A DNA stretch of 64,000 bases from Chryseobacterium rhizosphaerae (GTDB lineage: Bacteria > Bacteroidota > Bacteroidia > Flavobacteriales > Weeksellaceae): contig NZ_QNUF01000015.1 of the NCBI RefSeq assembly GCF_003385455.1, forward strand, positions 45,984 to 109,983, in the 5' to 3' direction. Positions 37,057-46,209 of this stretch are shown in pieces. The notes beneath the pieces are model-generated. The model worked only from the letters and a program-made list of their open reading frames with translations, had not been told where the DNA came from and searched no databases. Each line of letters opens with the position of its first letter. The first letter of the stretch is position 1. Both the position numbers and the translations under genes were made by a program.

Positions 37057-37088
37057 AAAGGAACTTTTGTACAAAAGTTCCTTTTTTT
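37057..37088 (+). terminator. Terminator after the YtxH gene
   Basis: A perfect 28-base palindrome (37057-37084) centred on TGTACA is followed by a run of T. Confidence 0.75.
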
Positions 37089-37107
37089 GTAACTTTAAAA
37101 AAAAACA

Positions 37108-37416
37108 ATGATAGAGACTATTAAAGAATACGCCTCGAAGAGAATAGATCTTCTGAAAATAGAAGCCACTGAAAAGTCTTCTCTTTCTGCCGGGCTCATT
37201 ACCTACTTTGTAGTACTGCTTGTTGCTTTTGCTTTTTTTATTATTCTTTTCAATTTTGGAATTGCATTTCTCATTGGCAAAGCATTAGATAATTATTCCT
37301 ATGGATTCTTAATTGTTGCTGCATTTTATGCCTTAGTAATGGCTTTTGTCATTGCTTTTAAAAATAAGATTGTCAATACTGTTGCAGATCAGGTTATTAA
37401 ATTTTTAAATCATTAA
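37108..37416 (+). CDS. Phage-holin-superfamily-like small membrane protein
   Basis: 102 residues with two long hydrophobic segments (about 32-55 and 68-90). The N terminus (IKEYASKRIDLLKIEATEK) is amphipathic, as in the chromosomal proteins of the Holin-X/DUF1469 type. No phage genes are nearby, so a housekeeping envelope role is likely. It ends three bases before the next gene, so the two are coupled. Confidence 0.78.
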   Translation: MIETIKEYASKRIDLLKIEATEKSSLSAGLITYFVVLLVAFAFFIILFNFGIAFLIGKALDNYSYGFLIVAAFYALVMAFVIAFKNKIVNTVADQVIKFLNH

Positions 37417-37419
37417 ACT

Positions 37420-37917
37420 ATGGGCAGAAAATACGAAAGCATAGAAGAATTAAGAAGAAAGAAAAAACTGCTTCAGGGTGAAATCGATGATCTTGAGAAT
37501 CTTCTTACCTTCAAGAACACAAAAGAAAGCTTAAGTGCCTTTACCAATGGATTAACGGATCAGTATCTTCAGGAAAAGATAGATGAAGACGGAGACGAAA
37601 AAGTAGTCCTGAGAAAAGATGTAATTGCAAGACAGCTCACCTCAGAAGTGAAAGATCTTCTCATCAGTAAAAATACAGCTGTAGGTATTGCCAGTTCTGC
37701 GTTTAATGGAAATATTGCAGACGGCATTATAAAACTGGGCATTACTGCCATAGTGGGAAACTATGCCAAAAAGAATATGAAAAGTACCAACTGGAAAAAT
37801 AAACTAGTTGGCGCTGCTTTAATATACCTCGCCCCTATTGCACTAAAATTTGTCAGAAAAAAGCTGGAGGTATACCAGAAAAATAAAAGTGTTTCAAGTA
37901 TGGAACAGCTTATATAA
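37420..37917 (+). CDS. Conserved hypothetical protein of the YtxH/holin-like cluster
   Basis: 165 residues with an N-terminal charged coiled coil (about 5-50; IEELRRKKKLLQGEIDDLENLL). The C-terminal half has moderately hydrophobic stretches (GIIKLGITAIVGNYAKKN, LVGAALIYLAPIALKFV) that probably touch the membrane. The function is unknown. It is translated with the holin-like gene upstream. Confidence 0.75.
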   Translation: MGRKYESIEELRRKKKLLQGEIDDLENLLTFKNTKESLSAFTNGLTDQYLQEKIDEDGDEKVVLRKDVIARQLTSEVKDLLISKNTAVGIASSAFNGNIADGIIKLGITAIVGNYAKKNMKSTNWKNKLVGAALIYLAPIALKFVRKKLEVYQKNKSVSSMEQLI

Positions 37918-37926
37918 TGAGATATA

Positions 37927-38043
37927 GACACCAGATATCAGATGTGGCACTTTATACATTAGATCAGTTGATTAAATTAAAATAGTACATATTTATAATT
38001 TAAATAACTTACTGTCAAAGTTCTCTGTCTGATATCTGATGTC
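37927..38043. repeat. Inverted repeat in the spacer between convergent genes
   Basis: GACACCAGATATCAGA (37927-37942) and TCTGATATCTGATGTC (38028-38043) are complementary at 15 of 16 positions. The left arm begins nine bases after a stop codon. The sequence is made of repeated GATATCAGAT-like words, as in other stop-adjacent spacers of this window. Confidence 0.55.
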
Positions 38044-38056
38044 TTTAATCTGATTT

Positions 38057-38782
38057 CTATTTTGAAAAAAGCTGTCCTAAAATAATTCCCGCCGCCATTG
38101 ATACATTCAGGCTTTCTGTAGATTGGGAACTTCCAAATCTTGGAATAGTGATACGCTGTTGAAGAAGTGCTTCTGTTTCCGGTCTCATTCCGTTTCCTTC
38201 ATTTCCTAAGATCAGATTTATCTTTTCCGGTTTTTCAAAACTATAAATACTTTCACCATCCATATCGGTTCCGATATTTACATTATCCGTTTCTGAAAGA
38301 TATTCCACAAGATCGGTATATATTATATTTACTCTGGTAAAAGATCCCATACTTGCCTGGATTACTTTTGGATTATAGAAATCAACAGTATCTTCACTGC
38401 AGATGATCTGTTCTATCCCAAACCAATCTGCAAGACGGATAATGGTTCCCAAATTTCCGGGATCCTGAATACCATCCAAAACAAGCTGAATGTTTTTATC
38501 CTCCATTCTCTCTTCGGCAGCAAGATAACATACTGCTACGGAATCTTTCGGAGTTTTAAGGAAACTAATTTTTTTTAACTCATTTTCAGAGATATGGGAA
38601 ACAGGAATATCAGTACGGTCCAATTTTTGCGGATCGGTTGAGAATATTTCTTTAACTTTAATATTAGAATTAGGAAGTTCACAAATGATTTTATTACCTT
38701 CAACCAAAAACAAATTGTATTTTTGTCTGAACTTCTTTTTATCTAAAGACTGTAAAATTTTTATTGTATGAGCTGTAAGCAT
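38057..38782 (-). CDS. TrmH/SpoU family RNA 2'-O-methyltransferase
   Basis: 241 residues from the ATG at 38782 (MLTAHTIKILQSL). An in-frame ATG at 38800 lies inside the promoter -7 box and is rejected. An N-terminal substrate-binding domain (FRQKYNLFLVEGNK) is followed by the knotted SPOUT domain with VLDGIQDPGNLGTIIRLADW, NLILGNEGNGM and IPRFGSSQSTESLNVSMAAGI. These are the three SpoU motifs, including the SAM knot. It methylates rRNA or tRNA, with the exact site unknown. Its 5' end overlaps tamL on the other strand. Confidence 0.9.
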   Translation of the reverse strand: MLTAHTIKILQSLDKKKFRQKYNLFLVEGNKIICELPNSNIKVKEIFSTDPQKLDRTDIPVSHISENELKKISFLKTPKDSVAVCYLAAEERMEDKNIQLVLDGIQDPGNLGTIIRLADWFGIEQIICSEDTVDFYNPKVIQASMGSFTRVNIIYTDLVEYLSETDNVNIGTDMDGESIYSFEKPEKINLILGNEGNGMRPETEALLQQRITIPRFGSSQSTESLNVSMAAGIILGQLFSK

Positions 38783-38828
38783 TATAAGAATTCTCCTCAA
38801 AAGTATTATAAAATTATATCATTTGCAA
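38718..38828. promoter_or_regulatory. Two divergent, mutually overlapping promoters of trmH and tamL
   Basis: On the minus strand TTG (38826-38828), 20 bases and TACTTTTG (38798-38805) match the consensus exactly, but lie inside the tamL reading frame. On the plus strand TATTTTTG (38718-38725) lies inside trmH. The two transcripts would overlap at their 5' ends by about 60 bases. Confidence 0.55.
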
Positions 38829-41368
38829 CATTTGTTGGTCTCCTTTATGCTTGTAGTACGACAAAAAAAGTTCCGGATGGTGAATATCTGCTCACCAGAA
38901 ACAGCTTTGAATTCGAAGATAAGAAAGAGTTTTTTGATGAAGAACTGAAAGATTACGTTCAACAGAAACCTAACAAAAAACAGCTTCTATTCATGCCTTT
39001 AACATTGGCTTTCTACAATATGGCCAATTCCAAATACGATACGATACTTAATGAATATATGACCTATCCCCGGGAGATGAGAAATCAAAACCTAAGGGAT
39101 TCTTTATTCATCAAATATAATATGCAAAGCAGTGTCGGAAAAAGTCTGTTTTTTGACCGTGTATTGCACAACTGGGGTACACCACCGGTAATCTTAGACC
39201 AGACAAGAAGTGAAAAAAGTACTGAATCTATCAAAAAAAGACTTATCTACAGAGGTTTTTGGGATGCAGATGTAAAATTCAAACAAAATCTGGATTCTGC
39301 CTCCAAAAAAGCAGCCGTCAACTATTTCATCAAACATAATGACCCTACTTATATTAAAGATTATTATTATAATATTCCGGATCAGGGTATAAAAAGTATA
39401 TATTCTCACCTGAAAGAAAAAACCCTTATCAGATCGGGACAAATTCTTGACCAAACAGTTCTTGAAAAAGAGGTGACGAGAATTACGGACCTGATGAAAG
39501 ATTTTGGATACTATAAATTCAACAGTTCCAATGATGAAGTCTATTTCATAGCAGATTCTATTAAGAGTAAGAAACAGGTTCCCCTAACGCTGGAGATTCA
39601 TAAAGATTCTCTAGACCGTCCTTATAAAGTAGCCACTTTCGGAAATATAGATATTGCAATTGTTGATGAACCTAGTGACTTTCCAAAAAACACCGTTAAA
39701 GACAGTTTAAGAAGAGTAAGGTTCCATAAGATGAATGATAAATATAAAACGTCCTCATTATGGAGAGCTGTTATTGTAGACAGCAAACAGGTATATGACC
39801 AAAAGAAACTGGATGTCACCAAAAGGAACTTCATGGCCATGAACAATTTCAGTATTGTAAAAGCCCGGGATTCCTTAAGAAGAGGTGGCATTACTTCGCC
39901 AAATGATAGCATTGTAGATGTATTGTATGTATTGAAGCCACTTCCAAAATATGACCTTAAAGTAGGAACTGATGTTAATTATTCTCAGTTATTAAATCTT
40001 GGGATCTCTCCTTCTATAGACCTTACCACCCGTAATGTGTTTAGGGGAGCAGAGAATATTTCAACCAGTATTTCCGGAACTTTCGGATCTATCAGAAGTA
40101 CACAGGATATTGATAAAAGAAGTACGGCATATGAAATCTCGGCACAGGCATCCCTTAATTTCCCGAGGCTCTTACTTCCATTTAATTATTACAAGTTTAT
40201 TCCAAAACGTTATACTCCTACCTCCTCTATTTTATTGGGGGCTTCAATACAGAATAATATCGGATTGGGAAGACTCAATTTCAATACGGGACTTAACTAT
40301 CAGGCTAATGTGAATGATCAGATTTATCATAAGCTGACTTTATTTAATACCCAAATCAGTTTAACAAAAAACAAAGATGCTTATTACAGTTATTTTGTTA
40401 ATGATGAAAGGGTAAAAGACGATATTTTTGACAGCTATTTTGCGTACAGACCCAAGATTGGAACCGATTATGAGAATAACAAGCTTAGTATTGATGACGT
40501 TTCAAAACTTCTTTTACAGGATCAGGAGTACCGTGACAATCTGGACCAAAAGGGAACAGATCTTTTAACCGCCTTTAGAGGAACATTGGTCAATAAAGAC
40601 AGACAGACCCAGGATGTATTGATTTCTTCCATGATTTATAATTTTGTATATAGTGAAATTGGTAAAAAAGATTACCCTAATGCTTTCTATTTCAATGGTA
40701 AAGTAGAGCTTGCCGGTAATATTTTGAGCTTATTCAACAAAAAAGATAATGATGGTGGAGTTGTTACCTCGCCTCAAAAAACCATTTTTGGAATTCCTTA
40801 CGCTCAATTTATAAAATTTGATATCGACGCAAGGAAATATTTCAAATTCAATGGAAATCAGACATTGGTTCTTCGCCAGTTTATCGGAGTGGGTGTTCCT
40901 TATGGAAACTCTCAGGATATGCCTATTATTAAATCTTATTTCAATGGAGGTTCTAATGATATCAGAGCCTGGGTAGCTTTTGGAGGATTAGGTCCGGCAG
41001 ACTCTCAGGTAGATGAAAGAGTACGTACCTATATGACCAATAATGTAAAACTTACCACAAACATCGAATACAGAATCCCTTTCAATAGTATGTATGAAGG
41101 AGCCTTATTTACAGATATTGGAAATACATGGAGTCTGCGTGATCATAATGACGGATATAATGACGAATTTAAACTGAATAAATTCCTGGGGCAAGTAGGT
41201 ATTGGTAGTGGATTTGGATTGAGAATAAATATTGCCTACATCACCGCAAGGATAGATCTTGCTTATAAGATCTACGACCCAAATAAAGCGGAGGGAGACC
41301 GATGGAGAATCAAAAATATCCAGCCGTTTAAACCTACTCTTAATATTGCGTTTGGATATCCTTTTTAA
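38768..41368 (+). CDS. tamL: TamL, Bacteroidetes lipoprotein of the BamA/TamA (Omp85) family
   Basis: 866 residues. The N-terminal lipoprotein signal reads SFATFVGLLYACSTTKK with the acylated cysteine near residue 29. POTRA-type domains cover about 35-400, and the Omp85 barrel (about 400-866) ends in NIAFGYPF. The barrel carries the GGSNDIRAW segment, the Omp85 loop-6-like (VRGF/Y-type) motif. In Bacteroidetes TamL replaces TamA and works with TamB in outer membrane assembly. It overlaps trmH by 15 bases at the start and the SanA-like gene by four at the stop. Confidence 0.9.
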   Translation: MSCKHYKNSPQKYYKIISFATFVGLLYACSTTKKVPDGEYLLTRNSFEFEDKKEFFDEELKDYVQQKPNKKQLLFMPLTLAFYNMANSKYDTILNEYMTYPREMRNQNLRDSLFIKYNMQSSVGKSLFFDRVLHNWGTPPVILDQTRSEKSTESIKKRLIYRGFWDADVKFKQNLDSASKKAAVNYFIKHNDPTYIKDYYYNIPDQGIKSIYSHLKEKTLIRSGQILDQTVLEKEVTRITDLMKDFGYYKFNSSNDEVYFIADSIKSKKQVPLTLEIHKDSLDRPYKVATFGNIDIAIVDEPSDFPKNTVKDSLRRVRFHKMNDKYKTSSLWRAVIVDSKQVYDQKKLDVTKRNFMAMNNFSIVKARDSLRRGGITSPNDSIVDVLYVLKPLPKYDLKVGTDVNYSQLLNLGISPSIDLTTRNVFRGAENISTSISGTFGSIRSTQDIDKRSTAYEISAQASLNFPRLLLPFNYYKFIPKRYTPTSSILLGASIQNNIGLGRLNFNTGLNYQANVNDQIYHKLTLFNTQISLTKNKDAYYSYFVNDERVKDDIFDSYFAYRPKIGTDYENNKLSIDDVSKLLLQDQEYRDNLDQKGTDLLTAFRGTLVNKDRQTQDVLISSMIYNFVYSEIGKKDYPNAFYFNGKVELAGNILSLFNKKDNDGGVVTSPQKTIFGIPYAQFIKFDIDARKYFKFNGNQTLVLRQFIGVGVPYGNSQDMPIIKSYFNGGSNDIRAWVAFGGLGPADSQVDERVRTYMTNNVKLTTNIEYRIPFNSMYEGALFTDIGNTWSLRDHNDGYNDEFKLNKFLGQVGIGSGFGLRINIAYITARIDLAYKIYDPNKAEGDRWRIKNIQPFKPTLNIAFGYPF

Positions 41369-41982
41369 TCCGGAGAAACGCCTAAAACAAAATAAATTAC
41401 AGCAATTACACGGGCGAGGATTTCCCTCGCCTGATTTCTGTAAAAACTTTCAGGTTTTGTGACATCCTGTGCATCAAAACCCAACGCGTTCATATCGTTG
41501 TTTCTTGCAAAAAATAAGGCACGAAGGTTATGAAATCCCTGCGAAACGATAATCACATTTTTCTTCTTGTAAATATCTTTACACCGTAATATACTTTTAT
41601 ACGTATTGAAGCCTTTCGGATCTTCCACAATAATATCTCCCGGAACACCTTCCTGATTCACCAGATAGTTTTTCATTGCGGCAGGCTCATTATACCCTTT
41701 GCTCTTTTCTCCACTTACAATAATTTTTTTGATTTTCCCGTGATGATAGAGAAGTGCTGCCGCATCCATTCTTTTAGTAAAATAAGGATTGGATAGTCCC
41801 GATCTCATTTTAGGTGATGTTCCCAGAACCAAAGCGATTTCTCTTGGGGGAATCTTGGATATCTTGGTATAGGTACGGCCATTTGTAAGCCCGAAAACCC
41901 AGACATTACAGAAACATATCAGTAAAATTCCTAATTCTACCGATATGACACCGAGACCAAATATGTTTTTAAAAATTCTCAA
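41365..41982 (-). CDS. SanA/YdcF-like (DUF218) membrane protein
   Basis: 205 residues. One N-terminal membrane segment (about 7-28) anchors a DUF218 domain with ALVLGTSP, RMDAAALLYHHGKIKKIIVSGEKSKGYNEPAAMKNYL and IIVSQGFHNLRALFFA. SanA proteins support envelope integrity and vancomycin exclusion at high temperature in E. coli, and the reaction is not known. The start overlaps the reductase stop by four bases, so the two form an operon. The stop overlaps tamL convergently. Confidence 0.85.
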   Translation of the reverse strand: MRIFKNIFGLGVISVELGILLICFCNVWVFGLTNGRTYTKISKIPPREIALVLGTSPKMRSGLSNPYFTKRMDAAALLYHHGKIKKIIVSGEKSKGYNEPAAMKNYLVNQEGVPGDIIVEDPKGFNTYKSILRCKDIYKKKNVIIVSQGFHNLRALFFARNNDMNALGFDAQDVTKPESFYRNQAREILARVIAVIYFVLGVSPD

Positions 41983-43103
41983 CTAAGATCAAAGTTAAGC
42001 TTTATTTTTTTACTTTTCACAATCGACATGCAGGCTAATATATGCCCTTGTCCTTCCTCCTTTTCTGTTAAGTATTCATTTTCAAGGAGTTCCACTTCTC
42101 CTTCTTCCAAAGAACATTCGCAGCTTCCACAGATTCCAGATTTACAGGAGTAAGGTACAGGAAATTTTTGAATAAGAAGCTGTTGCAAAACTTTATCTCT
42201 GTTATCAGGAAGTATTGTTGCATATTTTTTTCCCAACATTGTAAACTCCACTTCAATATTTTCAATAAGAGGAAATTCCTTTTCTACAGGGTAAATATCA
42301 TCATTATATTCCTCAAAAAGTTCAAAATGGATATTCTTTTTTGGAATTCCATGATGATAGCAGGCATTAGCCAGCGTTTTTATCATTTCTCCCTTCCCAC
42401 AGATCAGGACTTCATCTACCGCATCCCATATGGTAGATTCTTCGTCTGTATCATCCAGATGCAGGATCTGATTGATGATCAAATTGAGTTTTTTCTCATC
42501 CAGCCTGCCATAGAAAAACTGATCCACTGTTTTTTCCTGTGAGAAAAAATAAAAAATCTGAAGCCTGTCTCCACAGGTTCTGGCAAGATGATCCAGCTGA
42601 TCTTTGAAAATCAATTCCTCAGAACTCTTATTTCCAAAAAACAAAAAGAGTCTTGTCCTCGGCTCATTATGAAGAATATTTTTAAAATGACTTAAAACCG
42701 GAGTAATTCCAATACCTCCAGCAAAAGCAACAATAGTTCGGAATTCACTGGGCTTAGACCCTAAAGTAAATCTTCCGGCAGGCTCGCCTACCAACAACTG
42801 ATCTCCTTCATTGTAATTCTGAAATAGCTGCGAAGTAGCTCCTTCAGGGGAATTAACCTTTATTCCCAAACAAATTTTCCCTTCATACGGAGCCGAAGTC
42901 ATTGAATAATCATTAACCACTTCTTCACCATGAGACTGAAACTTTACACTCACGTATTGCCCTGCTTCAAACTTAAAATTATCCCTTAAATTCTCAGGAA
43001 TTTCAAACTCCAGAGAAAAAGTATTTTTGGTCAGTTCTTCCTTTTTCGCTACTTTTAACCAATGAAACTGTATCAGTTTCCCTTTATAGATTTGTTGTTC
43101 CAT
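41979..43103 (-). CDS. PaaE-like ferredoxin/NAD(P)H oxidoreductase
   Basis: 374 residues in three parts. The FAD domain covers about 10-110 (FEAGQYVSVKF, NDYSMTSAP), the NAD(P) domain about 115-265 (VAFAGGIGITPVLSH), and a C-terminal plant-type 2Fe-2S domain has Cys320, Cys325, Cys328 and Cys358 (C-x4-C-x2-C-x29-C). It passes electrons from NAD(P)H through flavin to the iron-sulfur centre. The domain order is that of PaaE, but no phenylacetate genes are near, so the partner oxygenase or desaturase is unknown. It is coupled with the SanA-like gene. Confidence 0.88.
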   Translation of the reverse strand: MEQQIYKGKLIQFHWLKVAKKEELTKNTFSLEFEIPENLRDNFKFEAGQYVSVKFQSHGEEVVNDYSMTSAPYEGKICLGIKVNSPEGATSQLFQNYNEGDQLLVGEPAGRFTLGSKPSEFRTIVAFAGGIGITPVLSHFKNILHNEPRTRLFLFFGNKSSEELIFKDQLDHLARTCGDRLQIFYFFSQEKTVDQFFYGRLDEKKLNLIINQILHLDDTDEESTIWDAVDEVLICGKGEMIKTLANACYHHGIPKKNIHFELFEEYNDDIYPVEKEFPLIENIEVEFTMLGKKYATILPDNRDKVLQQLLIQKFPVPYSCKSGICGSCECSLEEGEVELLENEYLTEKEEGQGHILACMSIVKSKKIKLNFDLS

Positions 43104-43135
43104 ACTTCAATTCAAAAATAGATAAAAAATAATTT

Positions 43136-43693
43136 ATGAAGAAGATAATTTTATCCACGCTTATTATTACGGCTCTTTTTAGCTGTAAAAAAGAAAGCCA
43201 GAAAACAGAGAATACCACTACAGATTCACTTTCAGTACCAAAAAATACAGCTGCTGAAACAACTGCGTATATTCCAAAAGAACTTTCTCCGGAAAATGTG
43301 GGTCAACATTTAGCTAAAAATAATGATACTTTATACGTAACGAATTTTTTTGCAACATGGTGTGGGCCGTGCATGAAAGAGATTCCTAGTTTTAAAAATA
43401 AAATGGAGGAATTGAAAGGGAAACCTGTAAAATTCACGTTTGTAAATCTTGATGAAAAATCAGATTGGGATGGTGCTGTGAAAAATTTTGTTGTAGAAAA
43501 TAATCTGGGAGGTAGCGTTATTCTTTTGGATGGACAAAAATTAGATCCAACTTTCTTCTCCCGTAACTTCAAACAATGGGATGGAGGTTCTATTCCCTTC
43601 ACTTTTATGAGAAAAGGTGATAAAACAGATGAGTATTTAGGAATGATGACGGAAGATGTACTGAATTCGAAAATCGATTCTTTTTTAAAGTAA
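43136..43693 (+). CDS. TlpA-like thioredoxin-fold lipoprotein
   Basis: 185 residues. A lipoprotein signal (LFSCKK, Cys17) and a short linker lead to a thioredoxin-fold domain with the redox motif WCGPC (Cys76, Cys79) in FFATWCGPCMKEIPSFK and the cis-proline in GGSIPFTF. It should reduce disulfides in the periplasm or on the outer leaflet, for instance for cytochrome c maturation. The FecCD permease gene follows after 25 bases, so co-transcription is likely. Confidence 0.88.
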   Translation: MKKIILSTLIITALFSCKKESQKTENTTTDSLSVPKNTAAETTAYIPKELSPENVGQHLAKNNDTLYVTNFFATWCGPCMKEIPSFKNKMEELKGKPVKFTFVNLDEKSDWDGAVKNFVVENNLGGSVILLDGQKLDPTFFSRNFKQWDGGSIPFTFMRKGDKTDEYLGMMTEDVLNSKIDSFLK

Positions 43694-43718
43694 AATATAC
43701 AGAAACTCTTTCTGAATA

Positions 43719-44690
43719 ATGTCAAAAAGGTTTAGAATCCTGTGTTTATTATTTCTGGTAGCTATTATTATAGGTGCTGGCATTAATCTGAACACAGGAT
43801 TTTTAAGTTTAGAGCTGCAGGATTTTTTTCAGGATTCTGCCCATAGCCAAATTGCTGAAATCCGTATCAACCGTGTTTTGGTTATGCTTCTTGCAGGAAT
43901 CTCAATTCCTACCTCCGGTTTTCTGATGCAGGAATATTTTCAAAATCCATTAGCTGGTCCGGATATATTGGGGATTACTTCGGTAGCCAGTTTATCTGTA
44001 GCTTTTTACATTTTTTTCTCTCAAGATATCCTCCTTCCTGAATTTCTTCAAAACAGTTTTCTGAGTTTATCCTCTATCGGAGGAAGCTTAGTACTGATGC
44101 TGGTCTTGTTATCGATGTCTAATAAATTTCAGGATAAATCTTACCTTATTATTTTTGGATTCCTTATCTCGGCTTTTGCGGGAGCTATTGTTTCTCTGCT
44201 TCAGTTCTATGCCGAGAACCAAAGCCTTAAAAACTATATTCTATGGTCTTTTGGAGCTAATAATATGGTAAGCAGAAATCAGATTTATGTTTTATCTGTC
44301 CTTATATTAATAGGGCTATTCTTTTGTTTTAAAACCATAAAACCCCTGATCGGAAATTCTCTGGGAACATCTTATGCACAGAGCCTTGGGGTAAATTTAA
44401 AGCGTCTGAAGCTCTTAATCATTGTAGCATCCTCTCTCCTCTCCGCCTCTATTACAGCATTTTTAGGACCTATCTTGTTCATTGGAATTATTGTTCCGCA
44501 CTTCTGCAGACTGGTCTATAACCCGTCTAAACTATGGCAGCAGTGGATCCTGAATATGTTTTTAGGAATGCTGGTCATGTTGTTTTTCTCCATTATTGCA
44601 GAAAAAACACAGATTCCATTGAATGTAATAAGCTCCGTTTTTGGTATTCCAGTGATCCTGATGATGCTTTTAAAGCAAAATAAATCCTGA
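43719..44690 (+). CDS. FecCD/BtuC-type ABC transporter permease
   Basis: 323 residues with about nine or ten membrane segments. The FecCD signatures are present: RINRVLVMLLAGISIPTSGFLMQ, NPLAGPDILGITS, and GTSYAQSLGVNLKRLK before FLGPILFIGIIVPH. It should import an iron chelate, haem or cobalamin. The matching ATPase gene lies downstream but is separated by 1.6 kb of repeat elements and a GxxExxY gene. The last ~65 bases of this gene recur three times in that array. Confidence 0.92.
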   Translation: MSKRFRILCLLFLVAIIIGAGINLNTGFLSLELQDFFQDSAHSQIAEIRINRVLVMLLAGISIPTSGFLMQEYFQNPLAGPDILGITSVASLSVAFYIFFSQDILLPEFLQNSFLSLSSIGGSLVLMLVLLSMSNKFQDKSYLIIFGFLISAFAGAIVSLLQFYAENQSLKNYILWSFGANNMVSRNQIYVLSVLILIGLFFCFKTIKPLIGNSLGTSYAQSLGVNLKRLKLLIIVASSLLSASITAFLGPILFIGIIVPHFCRLVYNPSKLWQQWILNMFLGMLVMLFFSIIAEKTQIPLNVISSVFGIPVILMMLLKQNKS

Positions 44691-45803
44691 TTTGGGTTGG
44701 TAAACGCTAAGACGCAAAGAAATTTTTAAACTATAATCTTCTTAAGACGCAAGGATTTTATCTCCGATAAAATTAAATCCACCATTACTAAAATAGTAGT
44801 TTTTATATACTAATCGATACCAAAAGTATTTTCCTGAAAATCTTTGATTTTCTTGTGCCTTAAAATATATGTAATTCAGGAGCTCCCCTTGCGTTTACCC
44901 AACATTAGATTCTTTGAATCTAATAAGCTCCGTTTTTAGTATTTCAGTGATACTGATGGTGCTTTTAAAGCAAAATAAAATCTGATTTGGGTTGGTATAC
45001 GCTAAGACGCAAAGAAATTTTCAAATAAATATATTCTTAAGGCGCAAGGATTTTATCTCCGATAAAATTAAATCCCACATTGATAAAATGGTAGTTCATA
45101 TACTAATCAAGACCAAAAGTATTTCCTGAAAATCTTTGATTTTCTTGCGCCTTAAAATATACGCAATTCATGAGCCCCCTTGCGCCTTTGCGTTTGTCCA
45201 ACATTAAATGCTTTGAATCTAATAAGCTCCGTTTTCAATATTCCAGTGATCCTGATGATGCTTTTAAAGCAAAATAAAATCTGATTTGGGTTGGTAAACG
45301 CTAACACACAAAGAAATTTTCAAATGAATATGTTCTTAAGACGCAAAGATTTTATCTCCGATAAAATTAAATCCCACATTGCTAAAATGGTAGTTCATAT
45401 ACTAATCAAGACCAAAAGTATTTCCTGAAAATCTTTGATTTTCTTGCGCCTTAAAATATACGCAATTCTGGAGCCCCCCTTGCGCCTTTGCGTTTACCCA
45501 ACATTAGATTCTTTGAATCTAATAAGCTCCGTTTTCAATATTCCAGTGATCCTGATGATGCTTTTAAACCAAAATAAAATCTGATTTGGGTTGGTATACG
45601 CTAAGACGCAAAGAAATTTTTAAACTATAATGTTATTAAGACGCAAGGATTTTATCTCCGATAAAATTGAATCCCACATTGATAAAATGGTAGTTCATAT
45701 ACTAATCAAGACCAAAAGTATTTCCTGAAAATCTTTGATTTTCTTGCGCCTTAAAATATACGCAATTCAGGAGCCCCCCTTGCGCCTTTGCGTTTACCCA
45801 ACA
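44691..45803 (+). repeat. Fourfold tandem array of ~215-bp elements with terminal inverted repeats
   Basis: Four units (44694-44903, 44989-45202, 45288-45502, 45588-45802) each begin GGGTTGGTAWACGC and end GCGTTTRYCCAAC, which are inverted copies of one another. Inside are further pairs such as ACGCAAAG and CTTGCGCCTT. The 85-base linkers each hold a copy of the permease 3' end (AATAAGCTCCGTTTT... to its stop region) plus a 9-bp palindrome. Repeat periods are 295, 299 and 300 bp, so the permease tail plus one unit was duplicated in tandem. No open frame of note is inside. Confidence 0.85.
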
Positions 45804-45831
45804 ATTCATATATTTATTTAAAATACCACAA

Positions 45832-46209
45832 ATGACAGAAAATGAATTATCAAGAATTGTTTTTGATATGGGTTTAAAAATTCATAAAAAACTTGGAGCA
45901 GGATTATTTGAACATGTATATGAAGAATGCATGTTTTATGAACTAACTAAAGCAGGACTTTTAGTAGAAAAACAAAAATTGCTCCCCATTGTTTATGAAG
46001 ATTTAAGAATCGAGAATGCTTTCAGGTTAGATATTATTATTGAAAATAAATTGATTTTAGAGATAAAAACAGTTGATTATATAAACCCTACCCATAAAGC
46101 TCAACTTTTAACCTACTTAAAAATGACAAATTGCAAATTAGGCTTATTACTTAACTTTCAATCCAATGTTTTCAAAGATGGAATAACAAGAGTTGTCAAT
46201 CATTTATAA
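45832..46209 (+). CDS. GxxExxY protein (PD-(D/E)XK nuclease-like)
   Basis: 125 residues. The name-giving motif is GAGLFEHVYEECM near residues 22-34, and the C-terminal half has the nuclease-like core with D (FRLDIIIENKLILEIKTV), E and K, followed by TYLKMTNCKLGLLLNF. The biochemical function is unproven. The gene sits at the end of the tandem array, and a further terminal-repeat-like end (TGCGTTTAACCA, 46291-46302) follows it. Gene plus array therefore look like one inserted cassette in an ABC transporter operon. Confidence 0.88.
   Translation: MTENELSRIVFDMGLKIHKKLGAGLFEHVYEECMFYELTKAGLLVEKQKLLPIVYEDLRIENAFRLDIIIENKLILEIKTVDYINPTHKAQLLTYLKMTNCKLGLLLNFQSNVFKDGITRVVNHL

Noticed and set aside
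37108..37416. Holin-like gene as a sign of a prophage
   Set aside because: No lysin, capsid, integrase or other phage gene is near, and it is coupled to a conserved small envelope gene.
44691..45803. Possible CRISPR array, because of regular ~300-bp periodicity
   Set aside because: Repeats are over 200 bp with terminal inverted repeats and the linkers are copies of one another, not unique spacers; no cas gene is present.
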